Source: JAIKWW01 sp052169645
GTDB lineage: Bacteria; Bacillota; Clostridia; Peptostreptococcales; Anaerovoracaceae
Length of the DNA stretch: 64,000 nucleotides
Direction: 5' to 3'
NCBI GenBank assembly: GCA_052169645.1
Contig: JBQNCA010000002.1
Location: 1 to 64,000 of the forward strand
A program made the translations under genes and the position numbers. The notes beneath the pieces were generated by a model. It was given only the letters and a program-made list of their open reading frames with translations, ran no database searches and was not told the origin of the DNA. Shown one piece after another: positions 18,201-26,300 of this stretch (position 1 is its first letter; each line of letters begins with the position of its first letter).

Positions 18201-21200
18201 AGGCTTTGTAGCACCTTCCGATTTCAAATGTACGGTTCTCGGCTTTATAATAAGTTTTCCCGGTACCTTTTCTATTCCGTTAAACTGATTTGTTACATCA
18301 ACGCCGTCCTTGAAAATTTTAAATTCCGTTACGGCATTTGTCTGATCATCTCCCACATTTGTAGCACTGCCGCTTACAACATAAGTAGAAGTGAATCCGT
18401 CAGGAACACCTGTAACCTCGGCTTCAGGCTTTGTAAGAGGGACGCCGTTATAAATTCTTTCAGCATCGGCAGCCTTAACCCTTATTACTGCGAGGTTTTG
18501 AGTTATCTCAAGAATTCCCTCGTTCTTAGTAACACTATAATTTTCAGCTATATAGTTTCCGAGCGTTGTAAATACGATTGTATTCGCTACGGATCCTACA
18601 TTTGTGATGCTTCCGGTCGCTTTTATGCTGTCGGCATCAACTTCACTTTCCACAAAACCTTTGCCCGTTACTGTTACGACAGGTCTTGACAGTTCAGTTC
18701 CGTCATAAGGCTTCGTTGCCGACTCGGAAGTCAGAGTAACGGTTCTCTTTGTAACGGTCAAAGTACCGTTGTTCTTTCTGATTTCATTAAATTCGCTTGT
18801 TACATCTTCACCGGATGCATCCTTTATAACAACGGATTTTATAACGTTGGCAACCGAACCGTCACTTACGTTTAAGGCACTGCCTTCAATATCAACCTCA
18901 ACGGTATAAGCTTCAAAACCCTCCGGCTTGCTGATCTCTGCAGTCTTTGCAGTTAAAGGCTTGCCGTCATATACCTTGGTCTTGGTAGGAGCCGTTACAA
19001 CAAAGGCTTTATCCGTTTTTGTAACTGTGAGCGTACCCGGTCTGTAATTTATTACATAATTACTTTCTTTAAAATTAGCTTTTCTTTCAAATGTAATCGT
19101 ATTTTCCGCAGAACCTACCTTTGTTCTTGAGCCTATGGCTCTTACATTGGCAACTTCACCTGCAACAAAACCGTCAGCCCCCGTAACCTTGCTGTTTGTC
19201 AAAGGCTTACCGTCATACTGCTTTGTAGCGGATTCCGATTTTAAGGTTACCGTTTTCGGTGTAACCCTCAGAATACCGTCAGTTCCCGTAATATTTGCAA
19301 ACCATGATGTAACATCCTTGGAACCCTTATGGATTTTTATATTTGAAATCACGTTATTTACGGTTCCGACATCGGTTATGCTTCCCGAAACATCGGCAGT
19401 TACTTTAAATCCTTGCGGCAAAGCTTCCATACCTGTCACGTCAAAGCCGTTTTTGCTTAAAGGCTTACCGTCATAAACCTTTTCAGCGCTCTTTGCCTTA
19501 ACTTCTACGGCATTTGTAAATTTAGTAATTTCAAGTGTGCCCGGCTTCTCGCTGATATTGTAGTTACCTGCTTTGAAGCTCGGATTCTTCTTATATTCAA
19601 TGGTATTAGGAGTTGTACCGAAGTCGGTTATGCTTCCTGTTGCACGGATATTAACAACTTCACCGCTTACAAAGCCTTCTCCGCCCGTAACCTCATTTTT
19701 GGTAAGAGGCGTTCCGTCATAAGGCTTGGATGCTGAAGCCGATTCAATATGTACATCCTTCTTGTTTACAGTTATCTGCCCGTCTACCGTATCAACTGTG
19801 AACTTATATGTTACATCGGAATTGTTTTCATCAACAACCTTAACAGTTCCCGATTTTACAACATTTACAGCATAGCTGCCGGCATCCTGAGCTTTTATGC
19901 TGCCTGCTGCTCCGTCGGCAACTTCAGCTTTATATCCTGAAACAGTATAAGTATGTCCGTCCTCAGTCAAAGTGTTGGAAACGATAACTGCCGCAGCTGC
20001 ATGAGATTTGCCGTCATAAGTAAAGGTCTCGCTGCCCGCTTTCACGGTGATATGTTTCTTCGCAGCCCACTGAGCCGTTACCTTATTTATATGTCCTCCC
20101 GAATTGTTGAGAGCTAAAACCTCACCTGCATCATAAAGATATCCGTCCTGATCCTTCCAGCCTGTAAAGCAAGAGCCTTCCTTGCTGAATCCCAAATCCT
20201 CACAACTCATAAGGATATAGTCCGCATTATTTTCCAAACCGTTTATGGTCCGCTTTGAACCGTTTCCCGTACCCGGATCATATATAATGGATGTCGTTTC
20301 AGGCGGATTTCCATATACAGCTACAAGGGTAAGAATATTTCCAACGGTATCTGCGGACTTCAGATTGAATGTGGAGCCCGGTGTATACACCTCGGATTTA
20401 CCTTGAATCTTCCATCCGTGGAAATATTTTTCGCCCAAGGCTTCTGTAGGCTTCAATACCTTTACCTCGGCATTATCAACATATTTGTGATTGTCGACAG
20501 GAACTGTAATCGTTCCGCCGGCCGCATCATATACAACCATGAATTCGGAGTTGCTGAGCCATGATGCATGAAGCGTCATGTCCTGAGTAACAGGAGAATT
20601 GAAGTTGAAAGGTCTTCCCGATTCATCAACCCAGCCCGCAAATTGGTATCCGTTTCTGGAAACATCTCCCGGATTAACGGCACTTGTATTTACGGCTATA
20701 GTCTGAGACGGATAATCCGGATGTCCGTTTTCCGAATCAAAGCTTACAGTCACTGTAGGAGGAACCCACTTCGCATAGAAGTTGACGGCTCCGTCAGGCA
20801 TCTTCTTTCCTGCAAAATCGAACGGCTTGCCCGCACGCTCCGCATTGTCATACCAGCCTGCGAAAACATAGCCTTCAGCTCCTGCAGGAGCATTAAGTAC
20901 AAGTCCGTCCGCCTTGCGGCTTATATCCGCATCATAATATACGGACTCACTCTTCAGAGTTTCCTCACCGTTATAGAAAGTAAGAGGATATTTTTCTCTG
21001 TTATAGTAGAACTGCCATCCATAGTACGATTTACCGCCGTATTTCCAGGTATAAGCAAATCTATGCGTAGGTATTATTGCCTTGAAGCCCTTTATACCAT
21101 AGAGATCTTCATCCGTGGATCTCAGATTTGAATGATAACTAAAAGTATCTATATATGTCAGTATATCTTTTTTTCCGTCAAGAGTTTCAAGATAGAAGCC

Positions 21201-23183
21201 TGTACTGAATGTATAATGACTACCTGAATCCATTTTATAGAAATTGGTATCTTTTGTAGGCATGGTGCCTATATTCGGCTGATATATATTCCCGCCTTCA
21301 GTGGTCTTCCACATAGCCGGATATTGATTCGGATATCTCTTGCTCGGCCACTGATTGCTTACATCCTTACCGTGTCTTGCAGATATGGTCAAGTTCGGGA
21401 TTATTTTCCAACTACCTGAAAACAGTTTCTTATGATACTCATAAAATCTAACTTGATATATATTTCTGTCATAATAAACATCTACCGCCGTATTACCGTC
21501 AGATTTTATCTTCTGCTGAACGACAGGCTTGCTCAAATGAAAATAATTATATTTATTGTTCGAAGGACGAATATCTGTCATTTTATCGGACTCTCCCGAT
21601 AATTCCTGAGTCTCATGGAGAGTGTATTCATCATCATCCGCATTCTGCCACCAGTAAAGAACTTTGTATTTTACCTGTGCACCCTTCCACTGTGCATAGA
21701 GATCCATATTGTGTTCAATGCTGATATCGGAAAGATTAGGCGAACCCGCTCTGTTGTACCATGTACCGTTTCCGTTCTTCTCCGTGTTCCAGCCTATAAA
21801 TGTATATCCATATCTTGTAGGATCATTTACATTCCCGATTTTCTGACCCGGCAGAACGTATATCGGTAATGTAGGGGTAGCACTTGTACCATTTTCATCA
21901 TTTGAATGGAATACAACCCACGAAACTTCCTTTATTACGGGATATAAATCCACATTTGCTTCGGCTATGGATATAGTGTCACCTATCGAGTCATTTCCGC
22001 CGTTTGTCAGACTCCAACCCACAACGGCTCTCGTACTTCCTACATCATAAGTGACATCGCTTACATTTATAGTTTCACCGGTATTTCCGGTCTTGATACG
22101 GATAACCGTTCCGTCTTCTCTGTGGAAGGTTACACTGTATGCTCCCGCAAATCTCGCATACAGATTTACAACCTCATCCTTATCGGCTTTTTCAGGAATG
22201 TCATTGATAACGCCGAATACCTGTGACATTGTTGCCGTATCATCGGTATACCAGCCTACAAACCTGAGATTGTCCTTTTCCGGTGCAGCAGGCTTAATCA
22301 GAGAATCTCCGTTCACTACAATCTGCGAAGCGACAAGCTGAGTATCAACATAGAAATTATATGTTCTTCTCACCTTTATTTCAGGCTTGTTAGGTTTTAC
22401 CTGGGTTCCAACAATGGCATAGATTGAGAGATGCTCGGCTACGAAGCTTGCACCGTCCTCATCAACCTTTGCAGCTTCTACAATCTTTGCATTTTCAGCA
22501 TCCACTATATGAATCAGCTCATGAGCGGATCCCTCTACCTTGCTGTCCGCATTGAGTACAATTTTCAGTCCTTCAATGCTTGCCGGCTGAATCTCATTTC
22601 CGTCCTTGTCGGTGAATGTAATATCTACAGCCTTGATGTCGACCACCTCGGAATCTTCAGAGGTGAGTCCTTCAGCTATGCTTTTGATTGAAGCTGCCGA
22701 TACCGGCTTTACGGACATGCTTGTTTCTGCAGGGAATACTCCTTCGGCAGCATCCGCATTTACTGAAATATCTCCGGCTCTGCCTTCAAATACGGCAGCC
22801 GGCATATTTACGGTTTCCTTGTCTGCTTCTAACGGTTCAGCATTTCCATTACCTTCAGTCAATGCTCCGTCATCAGAATCAGGCTTTTCCGTTTCCGCTT
22901 CTCCGGCATCGGAATTTTCAGGCTGTTCCGATTCGTCGATTCCGGTCTCGCCTTTATCCGCATCGGGATCTTCCTGAGCGGCGTCGGCATCGATATTCGA
23001 ATCAGTGTCGGACTGTTCCGATTCATCGATAATGGAATCTTCCTGTGTCGTAACTTCCTCCGTCTGCGCAGGTTCATCCGAAATCACGCCTTCATCCGTT
23101 GAGAATGACATGTTCGGCATCAATGTGCAGATCAAAGTAAAAGTCAACACGATTGCTAACAGCTTCCTTTTCGATCTTGACAT
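12297..23183 (-). CDS. Giant LPQTG-anchored surface protein with InlB-type and MBG-like repeats
   Basis: A 3628-residue cell-wall protein. In order: signal peptide (MSRSKRKLLAIVLTFTLICT, cut near residue 28); acidic Ser/Asp/Glu spacer (about 30-130); a conserved-looking globular region (about 130-262); about eight Listeria/InlB B-like repeats (about 262-1030) with FVGWYTDD, FIGWNTEK, FAGWYDNA, FAGWVDES and FTGWKDQD; 28 MBG-like units (about 1043-3504) each opening with a variant of SATKPYDGTPLT; a Pro/Asn spacer (NPSNPPNPP); and a sortase signal LPQTG at about 3586 followed by a membrane helix and RSRKKGK. Such repeats suggest a long stalk for adhesion or surface display, by inference. AAGGAG ten bases upstream supports the ATG. 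It separates polC from rimP, which are usually adjacent. No convincing terminator follows it. Confidence 0.95.
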   Translation of the reverse strand: MSRSKRKLLAIVLTFTLICTLMPNMSFSTDEGVISDEPAQTEEVTTQEDSIIDESEQSDTDSNIDADAAQEDPDADKGETGIDESEQPENSDAGEAETEKPDSDDGALTEGNGNAEPLEADKETVNMPAAVFEGRAGDISVNADAAEGVFPAETSMSVKPVSAASIKSIAEGLTSEDSEVVDIKAVDITFTDKDGNEIQPASIEGLKIVLNADSKVEGSAHELIHIVDAENAKIVEAAKVDEDGASFVAEHLSIYAIVGTQVKPNKPEIKVRRTYNFYVDTQLVASQIVVNGDSLIKPAAPEKDNLRFVGWYTDDTATMSQVFGVINDIPEKADKDEVVNLYARFAGAYSVTFHREDGTVIRIKTGNTGETINVSDVTYDVGSTRAVVGWSLTNGGNDSIGDTISIAEANVDLYPVIKEVSWVVFHSNDENGTSATPTLPIYVLPGQKIGNVNDPTRYGYTFIGWNTEKNGNGTWYNRAGSPNLSDISIEHNMDLYAQWKGAQVKYKVLYWWQNADDDEYTLHETQELSGESDKMTDIRPSNNKYNYFHLSKPVVQQKIKSDGNTAVDVYYDRNIYQVRFYEYHKKLFSGSWKIIPNLTISARHGKDVSNQWPSKRYPNQYPAMWKTTEGGNIYQPNIGTMPTKDTNFYKMDSGSHYTFSTGFYLETLDGKKDILTYIDTFSYHSNLRSTDEDLYGIKGFKAIIPTHRFAYTWKYGGKSYYGWQFYYNREKYPLTFYNGEETLKSESVYYDADISRKADGLVLNAPAGAEGYVFAGWYDNAERAGKPFDFAGKKMPDGAVNFYAKWVPPTVTVSFDSENGHPDYPSQTIAVNTSAVNPGDVSRNGYQFAGWVDESGRPFNFNSPVTQDMTLHASWLSNSEFMVVYDAAGGTITVPVDNHKYVDNAEVKVLKPTEALGEKYFHGWKIQGKSEVYTPGSTFNLKSADTVGNILTLVAVYGNPPETTSIIYDPGTGNGSKRTINGLENNADYILMSCEDLGFSKEGSCFTGWKDQDGYLYDAGEVLALNNSGGHINKVTAQWAAKKHITVKAGSETFTYDGKSHAAAAVIVSNTLTEDGHTYTVSGYKAEVADGAAGSIKAQDAGSYAVNVVKSGTVKVVDENNSDVTYKFTVDTVDGQITVNKKDVHIESASASKPYDGTPLTKNEVTGGEGFVSGEVVNIRATGSITDFGTTPNTIEYKKNPSFKAGNYNISEKPGTLEITKFTNAVEVKAKSAEKVYDGKPLSKNGFDVTGMEALPQGFKVTADVSGSITDVGTVNNVISNIKIHKGSKDVTSWFANITGTDGILRVTPKTVTLKSESATKQYDGKPLTNSKVTGADGFVAGEVANVRAIGSRTKVGSAENTITFERKANFKESNYVINYRPGTLTVTKTDKAFVVTAPTKTKVYDGKPLTAKTAEISKPEGFEAYTVEVDIEGSALNVSDGSVANVIKSVVIKDASGEDVTSEFNEIRKNNGTLTVTKRTVTLTSESATKPYDGTELSRPVVTVTGKGFVESEVDADSIKATGSITNVGSVANTIVFTTLGNYIAENYSVTKNEGILEITQNLAVIRVKAADAERIYNGVPLTKPEAEVTGVPDGFTSTYVVSGSATNVGDDQTNAVTEFKIFKDGVDVTNQFNGIEKVPGKLIIKPRTVHLKSEGATKPYDGTALTRPAVSITGDGFVNNEASAAATGTITFVGETVNTIEVTENTGFKAANYNIDKTEGKLIITASDNQVLITAPDKTKPYDGTPLTAADAGNATAVMPAGFTGYTVEVVTSGTVTNVAEGAVDNEIKSYKILSPNGNDVTNQFANVMKVNGKLSISKREVELTSNSVERVYDGSELTAPDVTVIKNFVDGEVTDIRATGKITEVGEVPNTIKYTPAAKFDENNYSIVKNEGKLKITANATVITVTPKSAEKVYDGQELTDSEYDIAGLPNGFTAEVSIAGSIKNVGTTDNTVVSVVIKKDNKDVSAYFPNITKNKGELKVTPKAVTLSSGSASREYNGKPLTKAGVTGGEAFVPGEVDNIRATGTITNIGTVDNTIEFDKKTGFEESNYIITKSVGKLTITASSSEIVINAPSKEKVYDGTPLTSDNAGPATVIMPAGFENYKADVTMSGSITNVSDSIDGTVDNAITNVVIRDPNGNDVTSQFDRITKNAGKLTVTKRKVELKTGSRSKPYDGMALIYDNVTGGEAFVSGEASDFHAEGSIIEAGVADNKPITYTKGVNFKPENYEITESYGKLEITKSEVPVTVVADSGTWMYDGQSHSKDTAAVTGVPAGFTSSYVVSGSIKDVDESGKANVITEFHILNSDSKDVTGQFKNITKTDGTLAVTPRDVKLTSETASQVYNGKALRRPVVKVEGSKFVDGEVSNIRAIGEIIEAGTVDNIITYDKSSDFKPSNYNITETVGKLTVTANEDEIVITTHNKSKVYDGTALKSTDADEPTVSLPSGFENYRVAVKTSGEVKDVKGGEVTNKIESWTITNPSGTDVTNQFTHITKVEGKLSITPKPVTLTSEGAKRQYDGTELSRPIVSGTDGFVNGELDEAKATGKITEVGKVKNPIEFSLKPSFSEDNYSIQKVENYLEIEANSSEITVTAKDAEKIYDGQPLVQTEYTVSGLPNGFIAEVTTEGSITDFGTEPNVVKKVVVKKDNADVTDNFSNINKLNGTLTINKRNVILKSASANKAYDGKPLTDANAWVDAAGNDFVSGEVDNIRAVGTITKVGSTPNTIKYDTNASFKADNYNIVEQPGNLVITATQEAVIVTAPTKSKMYDGTPLNASDFTAVVQMPNGYDSFKVEVTLAGSITNAGDTDSTIDNVVIKNSDGDVVTDQFSEITKLNGKLTVTKRNISLTSGSDSKAYDGTPLTNSVVTEEGDGWATGEGAKYSVTGTQTLPGTSKNEFEYTLNGGTLTENYNISKTEGDLTVTNRTPDGDDSKYKYTITGNSGEFTYDGTEHSVSGFIGEESGKIPFIASNGLRYFISGVKSEAAQIDAVENLSTAINKDNLKVEDEAGNNLTEQFNITVNPGHLTIKKREAVFTGMSASKVYTGDVIEITDITASGLLDGHKSNVKYSAKGTVPGEYIGSFTPDKNLIKIKDAADNDVTKNYIINTVEGKLTITDRGGENDPKFEISIQALGDTKQYDGKEHKISGFENETGGVVEVIFKGKKYSVKGFTSTAAATDVSEIPTVISGADTAKVFDENNIDVTAQFNVTAKPGVLKITKKPVSFTGEIAERIFTGETFVLSNVTVDGLLEGHTSNVVAKASGSAPNTYEGTITPAAEVKLMNGSIDVTGNYSITTTPGRLIVKPRGGQGGDNYKKYDLTIKAKSLETEYNGEVQTVEGFEKLEFTLKLDESGNLISLNDESTPVTKEFKFRVEGLTAMASGKNKGKYDSVPQGNPVVRDEANNDVTESFNIKLENGLLNIKPRKVVLTSANHTKPYDGTPLTNGGAPLKEEGWVGTEGAEYLFTGSQTEMGTSDNTFNISKAKENTDLDNYDIQKVYGKLTVTEEEGRTPGTPSNPNPSNPPNPPTDITDDETPKGDNPGENTIVDYPDTPAVDINDGDVPKAIAPVTVAEEYVPKISLGKNGHTLPQTGQNFWLIELLVMLGMATSFAGSIFIVRSRKKGKAGSETK
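12670..20060 (-). repeat. Array of 28 MBG-like protein repeats
   Basis: Twenty-eight units of about 75-110 residues occur in tandem. They alternate strictly between type B (unit ends like DVTNQFNGI...GKLII) and type A (unit has GFVSGEV and ends like NYNI...GTLEIT), giving 14 dimers. The last five units are more divergent and are joined by hydrophilic linkers such as DRGGENDPK. At the DNA level many units share stretches such as gttccgtcataaggctt, so recombination between units is plausible. Confidence 0.85.
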
Positions 23184-23232
23184 AATTTTCCAACTCCTTT
23201 TACACTTTTAAATTATTTTCTCCTCATATCTT

Positions 23233-23265
23233 TAAAAATAACTGTATACCATTTTTCAACAGTTA
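23233..23265 (-). terminator. Hairpin with T-run upstream of the giant gene
   Basis: On the minus strand TAACTGT and ACAGTTA pair over a 13-base loop, followed by TTTTTAAAG. It could end polC transcripts or act as an attenuator in the leader of the surface-protein gene. The stem is short (7 bases). Confidence 0.4.
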
Positions 23266-23303
23266 CTTTTTTATATATTACGATATTATAGTATCATATC
23301 GGT

Positions 23304-23365
23304 AACATTTTTGAAATAAAAATTTCTAAATTTCATTTTTTGAAAACTTATATTTCAAAAATGTT
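23304..23365. repeat. 14-base inverted repeat directly after polC stop
   Basis: Arms aacatttttgaaat (23304-23317) and atttcaaaaatgtt (23352-23365) are perfect reverse complements around a 34-base AT-rich loop. The right arm abuts the polC stop codon. There is no T-run, so termination, RNA stabilisation or protein binding are all possible. A TATAAT at 23290-23285 on the minus strand lies just beyond it. Confidence 0.45.
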
Positions 23366-26300
23366 CTAACCCAACATAGAAAACAAGTTCATCTGATCCG
23401 AATCGGGAATTCCTTCCAAAACTCCATGCTGTCTGAGAATATCGATATTCGAAGAATTAACCGAAGTTCTGCTCATCATATCCTCTATTGAACTGAAATA
23501 CTGCTTCTCGTATTCTTCAACCAGACTTCCGGCAGCCGTTTCGCCCATTCCCTCCAAAGCTCTGAACGGCAGCCTGACCTTGCCGTCCTCCACAAAAAAT
23601 TTTAACGCTTTGGAATGTCCCAGCCTTGCGGGCAGAAATTCATAGCCCCTTGCATACATCTCGTATGCAACCTCATAGATTATATATTCATCTTTTTCCT
23701 TGTTCGATGCTTCATCTCCGGCAAGCTTTATAGCATCCATTCTTGCCGTAACGGCATCCATACCTTTCATTATCACTGCAGAGTTAAAAAAATCCACCTT
23801 CATTGTGAAATACGTTGCATAAAATTCCTGAGGATAATATACCTTGAAATATGCAATTCGATATGACATCATTACATATGCCACCGCATGAGCCTTGGGG
23901 AACATATACTTTATGCGTCTGCATGATTCTATATACCATTCCGGTACGGAATATTTCTGCATAAGTGAAACTTCCTCCTCTTTCAGACCTTTTCCCTTTC
24001 TTACATGCTCCATAATGCTGAATGCGTCCTGCTTGGGCAAACCTTTTTCTATGAGATAATTCATTATATCGTCTCGAGTGGCTATGGCATCATCCATGGT
24101 AGCCTCACCGCTGAGTATAAAATCGTGAGCATTGTTTATCCATACATCTGTGCCGTGAGAAAATCCGGCTATTCTTACAAGTGCAGAGAATTTTTCAGGC
24201 TTGGTATCGTCGAGCATCTGTCTGGTAAAGCTCGTACCGAATTCGGGAATCCCGAAGGTTCCGTGCTTTTGCCTGTAGTCCTCCGCCTTGATATCAAGTG
24301 TTTCGCATCCCAAAAATATCTTATTTACTTTTTCATCGCTCAAGGGCACATCATCAGGTGCTATGCCGGTCATATCCTGGAGCATACGTATCATTGAAGG
24401 CACATCATGACCGAGTATATCAAGTTTGAGCAGATTTTTATCTATTTTATGGTAGTCGAAATGAGTGGTTATTATATCCTTAACCTTACCCTCGGACGGA
24501 TGCATTACAGGACAAAATTCATAAATCTCATGTCCCTCCGGAACTATTACTATGCCGCCCGGATGCTGACCGGTCGTACTGCGAACTCCCGTACAGCCGA
24601 GAGCCAGTCTCTCCATTTCACATTTATTGACATAAGCATGTCTCTCTTCAAAGTATTTTCGCACATAGCCTAAAGCTGTCTTATCTTTTACCGTGGAAAT
24701 GGTTCCGGCCTTGAATACATTTTCAGCTCCGAATATTTCTTCTACATATTTATGTGCGGTAGCCTGATATTCTCCCGCAAAATTGAGGTCGATATCAGGC
24801 TCCTTATCACCCTCGAAACCCAAGAATGTTTCAAAAGGAATATTGAATCCGTCTTTTTTATATCTGGTACCGCAGACAGGGCACAGTTTATCCGGCATAT
24901 CTACACCGCAGTCATAGCCCCGGTTTTCCATAAATTCGGAATTTTTACAATTGGGGCAGACATAGTGCGGCGGCAGCGGATTAACCTCCGTTATGCCGTC
25001 CATAGTCGCTGCAAACGAAGAACCTACCGAACCTCTTGAGCCTACAAGGTAACCGTCGTCCATAGATTTCTGAACCAACATCTCCGCTGCAACATACATC
25101 ACTGAATAATTGTTGCCTATTATTGAATCCAGTTCTCTGTCAAGCCGCTGTTTAACCAAGTCGGGCAAAGGGTCTCCGTATATGCTGTGTGCTTTTTCAT
25201 AACAACGGCTGCGCAATCTTTCCTCCGAACCCTCTATCTTAGGTGGGAACGGATCCTTAGGTACAGGCTGCAAAACCTCAACCATGTCCGCTATGGCATT
25301 TGTATTATCGATGACAACCTTTTCCGCCGTTTCCGCTCCGAGATATGAAAATTCTTCAAGCATTTCATCCGTAGTTCTCATGTAAAGCGACGGTCTGTCG
25401 GAGAAATCCTTATATCCATGCGCAGCCTGAATTATATTTCTGTAAATATAGTCCTCCGGCTCTATATAATGTGTATCACAGGTAGCAACCACAAGCTTGT
25501 TCATTTTCTGTCCAATGGAAAGGATCCTGCGATTGTACTCCAAAAGCTCCTCTTCGCTGCCGACCGTTCCTTTTTCCAACATAAACATGTTGTTGCTTCG
25601 AGGCTGAATCTCAAGATAATCATAAAATTCCGCAGTATGCATGATATCCTCATCGGAGCCTCCCGCCGTCATGGTTCTGAAAACCTCTCCGGCTTCGCAG
25701 GCGGAACCGATTATAATACCCTCACGATGTTTGATCAGCTCCGATCTCGGAATACGAGGTTTTTTATAGTAATAATATAGGTAGGAAAGTGACACGAGCT
25801 TATAGAGATTTTTAAGTCCCGTCTGATTCTTTGCTATCAATATAATATGGTAGGACGGATTTGACTTATAATCCAAATTTCCCTGAGCATCTATCGTGTC
25901 GTTGACAAGATAACCCTCAACTCCATAAATAATCTTTATGTCTCCGCCTGCCGCCTTTGCCGCATCGGGAAACGATTGCACAACTCCATGATCTGTCACC
26001 GCTACTGCCGGATGACCCCATGCTTTTGCAGTATTGACGAGATCCCTGACCTCTGAAAGCCCGTCAAACCGGCTCATCTTTGTATGCGCATGAAGCTCAA
26101 CACGCTTTCTTTCACAGGTATCCTCACGTTTTGGCTTATCAGCCAGCTCTATGCTTTCAGCCATTAACACCGTCATTTTTTCAAAGCTGTCATTTTCACA
26201 GGAACCTTTTATTTTTACATATGAACCTTTTTTAATATTGTCGGCTATGTCATCCGCTTTTTTTTCGGAAACAAACATCTTGGCACAGATAGAATCCGTC

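Noticed and set aside
12670..20060. CRISPR-like periodicity in the long repeat region
   Set aside because: The period (about 225-330 bases) is coding, in frame and divergent; there are no short identical repeats with unique spacers and no cas genes.
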